A DNA stretch of 16,625 nucleotides from DAISIL01 sp036822015 (GTDB lineage: Bacteria > Bacteroidota > Bacteroidia > Cytophagales > Bernardetiaceae): the NCBI GenBank assembly GCA_036822015.1, contig DAISIL010000065.1, forward strand, positions 1 through 16,625, given 5' to 3'. Below are positions 16,123 through 16,625 of the stretch, in pieces; the stretch's first letter is position 1; each line of letters begins with the position of its first letter. Position numbers and translations under genes: made by a program. The notes beneath the pieces were generated by a model, which saw only the letters and a list, made by a program, of their open reading frames with translations, had not been told where the DNA came from and searched no databases.

Positions 16123-16353
16123 TGAGTTTGCATAGTCACCAAGATATGGGAAACTCCCTAAAAGTGAACCAAAGAAATGAAACCCTGCATTTTTGTTGTC
16201 TTTAAATGCGTCTAAAATCTGTAAACGTGAATTTAGATTGATTTGAAAGCCATTTTCTTGAAAACGAAAAACAGGATTTTTGTCGGCATAGTCAAATGTA
16301 AATTGTCCGTATGTTGGAAAAATATTTATTTGTCTTTCCGTATTGCCATTACT
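16123..16353 (-). pseudogene. Open extension of the hypothetical ORF lacking a start codon
   Basis: This stretch is in frame with the ORF ending at 15856 and has no stop for 77 codons, but contains no ATG, GTG or TTG start. The translation has even, globular-protein composition, which suggests former coding sequence. Upstream of 16353 all three minus-strand frames break up: one reads MAIRKDK then stop at 16329-16331, another ends RAKVLMLK at 16349. I read it as the remaining part of a decayed or truncated gene; a sequencing frameshift is an alternative. Confidence 0.4.
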
Positions 16354-16428
16354 TTAACATCAGCACTTTTGCCCGCATTACATATAGCCATTGTTGAGCA
16401 ATCATACTTCTTTTTCGTCCGTCTGTCA

Positions 16429-16512
16429 GCGTTGGGCAGACACACTCTTTGCCAAGTTTTGGCTTGCGGGCCGGCTGGTGCGGCTTGGCAATGTGTGTGA
16501 CTGTTGCGTTGG
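16429..16512. repeat. Imperfect palindrome flanked by 7-bp direct repeats
   Basis: The left arm CAGACACACTCTTTGCCAAG (16437-16456) and right arm CTTGGCAATGTGTGTGACTG (16484-16503) pair at 17 of 20 positions around a 27-base GC-rich loop (16457-16483). The direct repeat GCGTTGG flanks it at 16429-16435 and 16506-16512. The element lies just after the stop of the gene tail at the right edge and before the truncated ORF. There is no T run, so it is not an ordinary terminator. It could be a small non-autonomous element with a target duplication, or a cassette-type recombination site; see the findings. Confidence 0.6.
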
Positions 16513-16625
16513 CTACAAACTGTTTCCATATTTCTCTAACCATTTGATTGATTCTTTGTAATCTGGATAATAGGCTCTTAATAGCGTCCAAAACTTATGT
16601 GTGTGGCTCATTACTACCGTATGCA
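16513..16625 (-). CDS. C-terminal tail of an unidentified gene entering from the right edge
   Basis: On the minus strand a frame open from the window edge (first full codon at 16623-16621) runs 36 codons to TAG at 16513-16515. It reads HTVVMSHTHKFWTLLRAYYP then DYKESIKWLEKYGNSL. The composition (aromatic and charged, one helical stretch) is protein-like and AT-leaning, similar to the neighbouring truncated ORF. Too little is present to name a family. A different-frame ORF through the same DNA (16349-16591) crosses the palindrome and is judged spurious. The stop is 10 bp from the palindrome arm. Confidence 0.45.
   Translation of the reverse strand, partial: HTVVMSHTHKFWTLLRAYYPDYKESIKWLEKYGNSL

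Noticed and set aside
16429..16512. Canonical integron attC site
   Set aside because: An attC site needs RYYYAAC at one end and GTTRRRY at the other in inverted orientation; here both core-like boxes (GTTGGGC, GTTGGCT) are direct, and the second does not fit the consensus. No integrase is in the window.
16349..16591. Minus-strand ORF of 80 residues
   Set aside because: It crosses the palindrome and is in a different frame from the protein-like tail ending at 16513; its middle part is only translated palindrome.

Overview
The window reads as chromosomal DNA from a member of the Bacteroidota, probably an environmental Cytophagales/Saprospiria-type organism. The grounds are a C-terminal type IX secretion (T9SS) sorting domain on a 1507-residue surface protein, a GLPGLI-family protein, lipoproteins with acidic residues after the lipobox cysteine, a triple-tyrosine (Y_Y_Y) propeller protein, promoters of the Bacteroidota TTG-n20-TAnnTTTG type, and start codons without Shine-Dalgarno sequences. 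I cannot name the genus from the sequence.

Layout from left to right. At 1-628 (minus) is a GLPGLI-family secreted protein whose 3' end is cut by the window edge. It is divergent from a surface lipoprotein at 755-2320 (plus) with three PKD domains, two of them near-identical at DNA level, and a YD/RHS-like tail. That gene converges on a minus-strand lipoprotein with a DUF3298/RsiV-like C-terminus (2317-3753), and the two stop codons share one CTAG palindrome. Divergent from it is a 1003-residue propeller/Y_Y_Y membrane protein with no kinase domain (3872-6883), followed by a single-domain response regulator (7006-7458) with its own good promoter. A minus-strand operon then runs from 10681 down to 7419: GAF-domain soluble histidine kinase, NAD-dependent sugar-nucleotide epimerase/dehydratase, GT4-type glycosyltransferase. 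The last gene overlaps the response regulator tail to tail by 40 bp. On the plus strand, a small secreted protein (10803-11204) sits 8 bp before the giant T9SS-secreted beta-helix/Fn3/Ig protein (11213-15736), which ends at a strong intrinsic terminator.

The right end (15856-16625) looks different: it is AT-richer, with an apparently 5'-truncated ORF, the C-terminal tail of another gene at the edge, and between them a 67-bp imperfect palindrome flanked by 7-bp direct repeats. It resembles an accessory or gene-cassette-like junction.

Functionally the window is mostly cell-envelope and signalling genes: surface and secreted proteins beside sensory components (Y_Y_Y sensor, receiver, GAF kinase) and two sugar-modification enzymes. 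A working idea, not shown by the sequence, is that the GAF kinase and the Rcp1-like receiver form a pair tied to surface polysaccharide or glycoprotein modification. I found no defence system, CRISPR array, transposase, tRNA or rRNA. The least ordinary signals are an intrinsic terminator embedded inside the coding region of a convergent gene (2465-2493), the shared stop palindrome, and the palindromic element at the right end.
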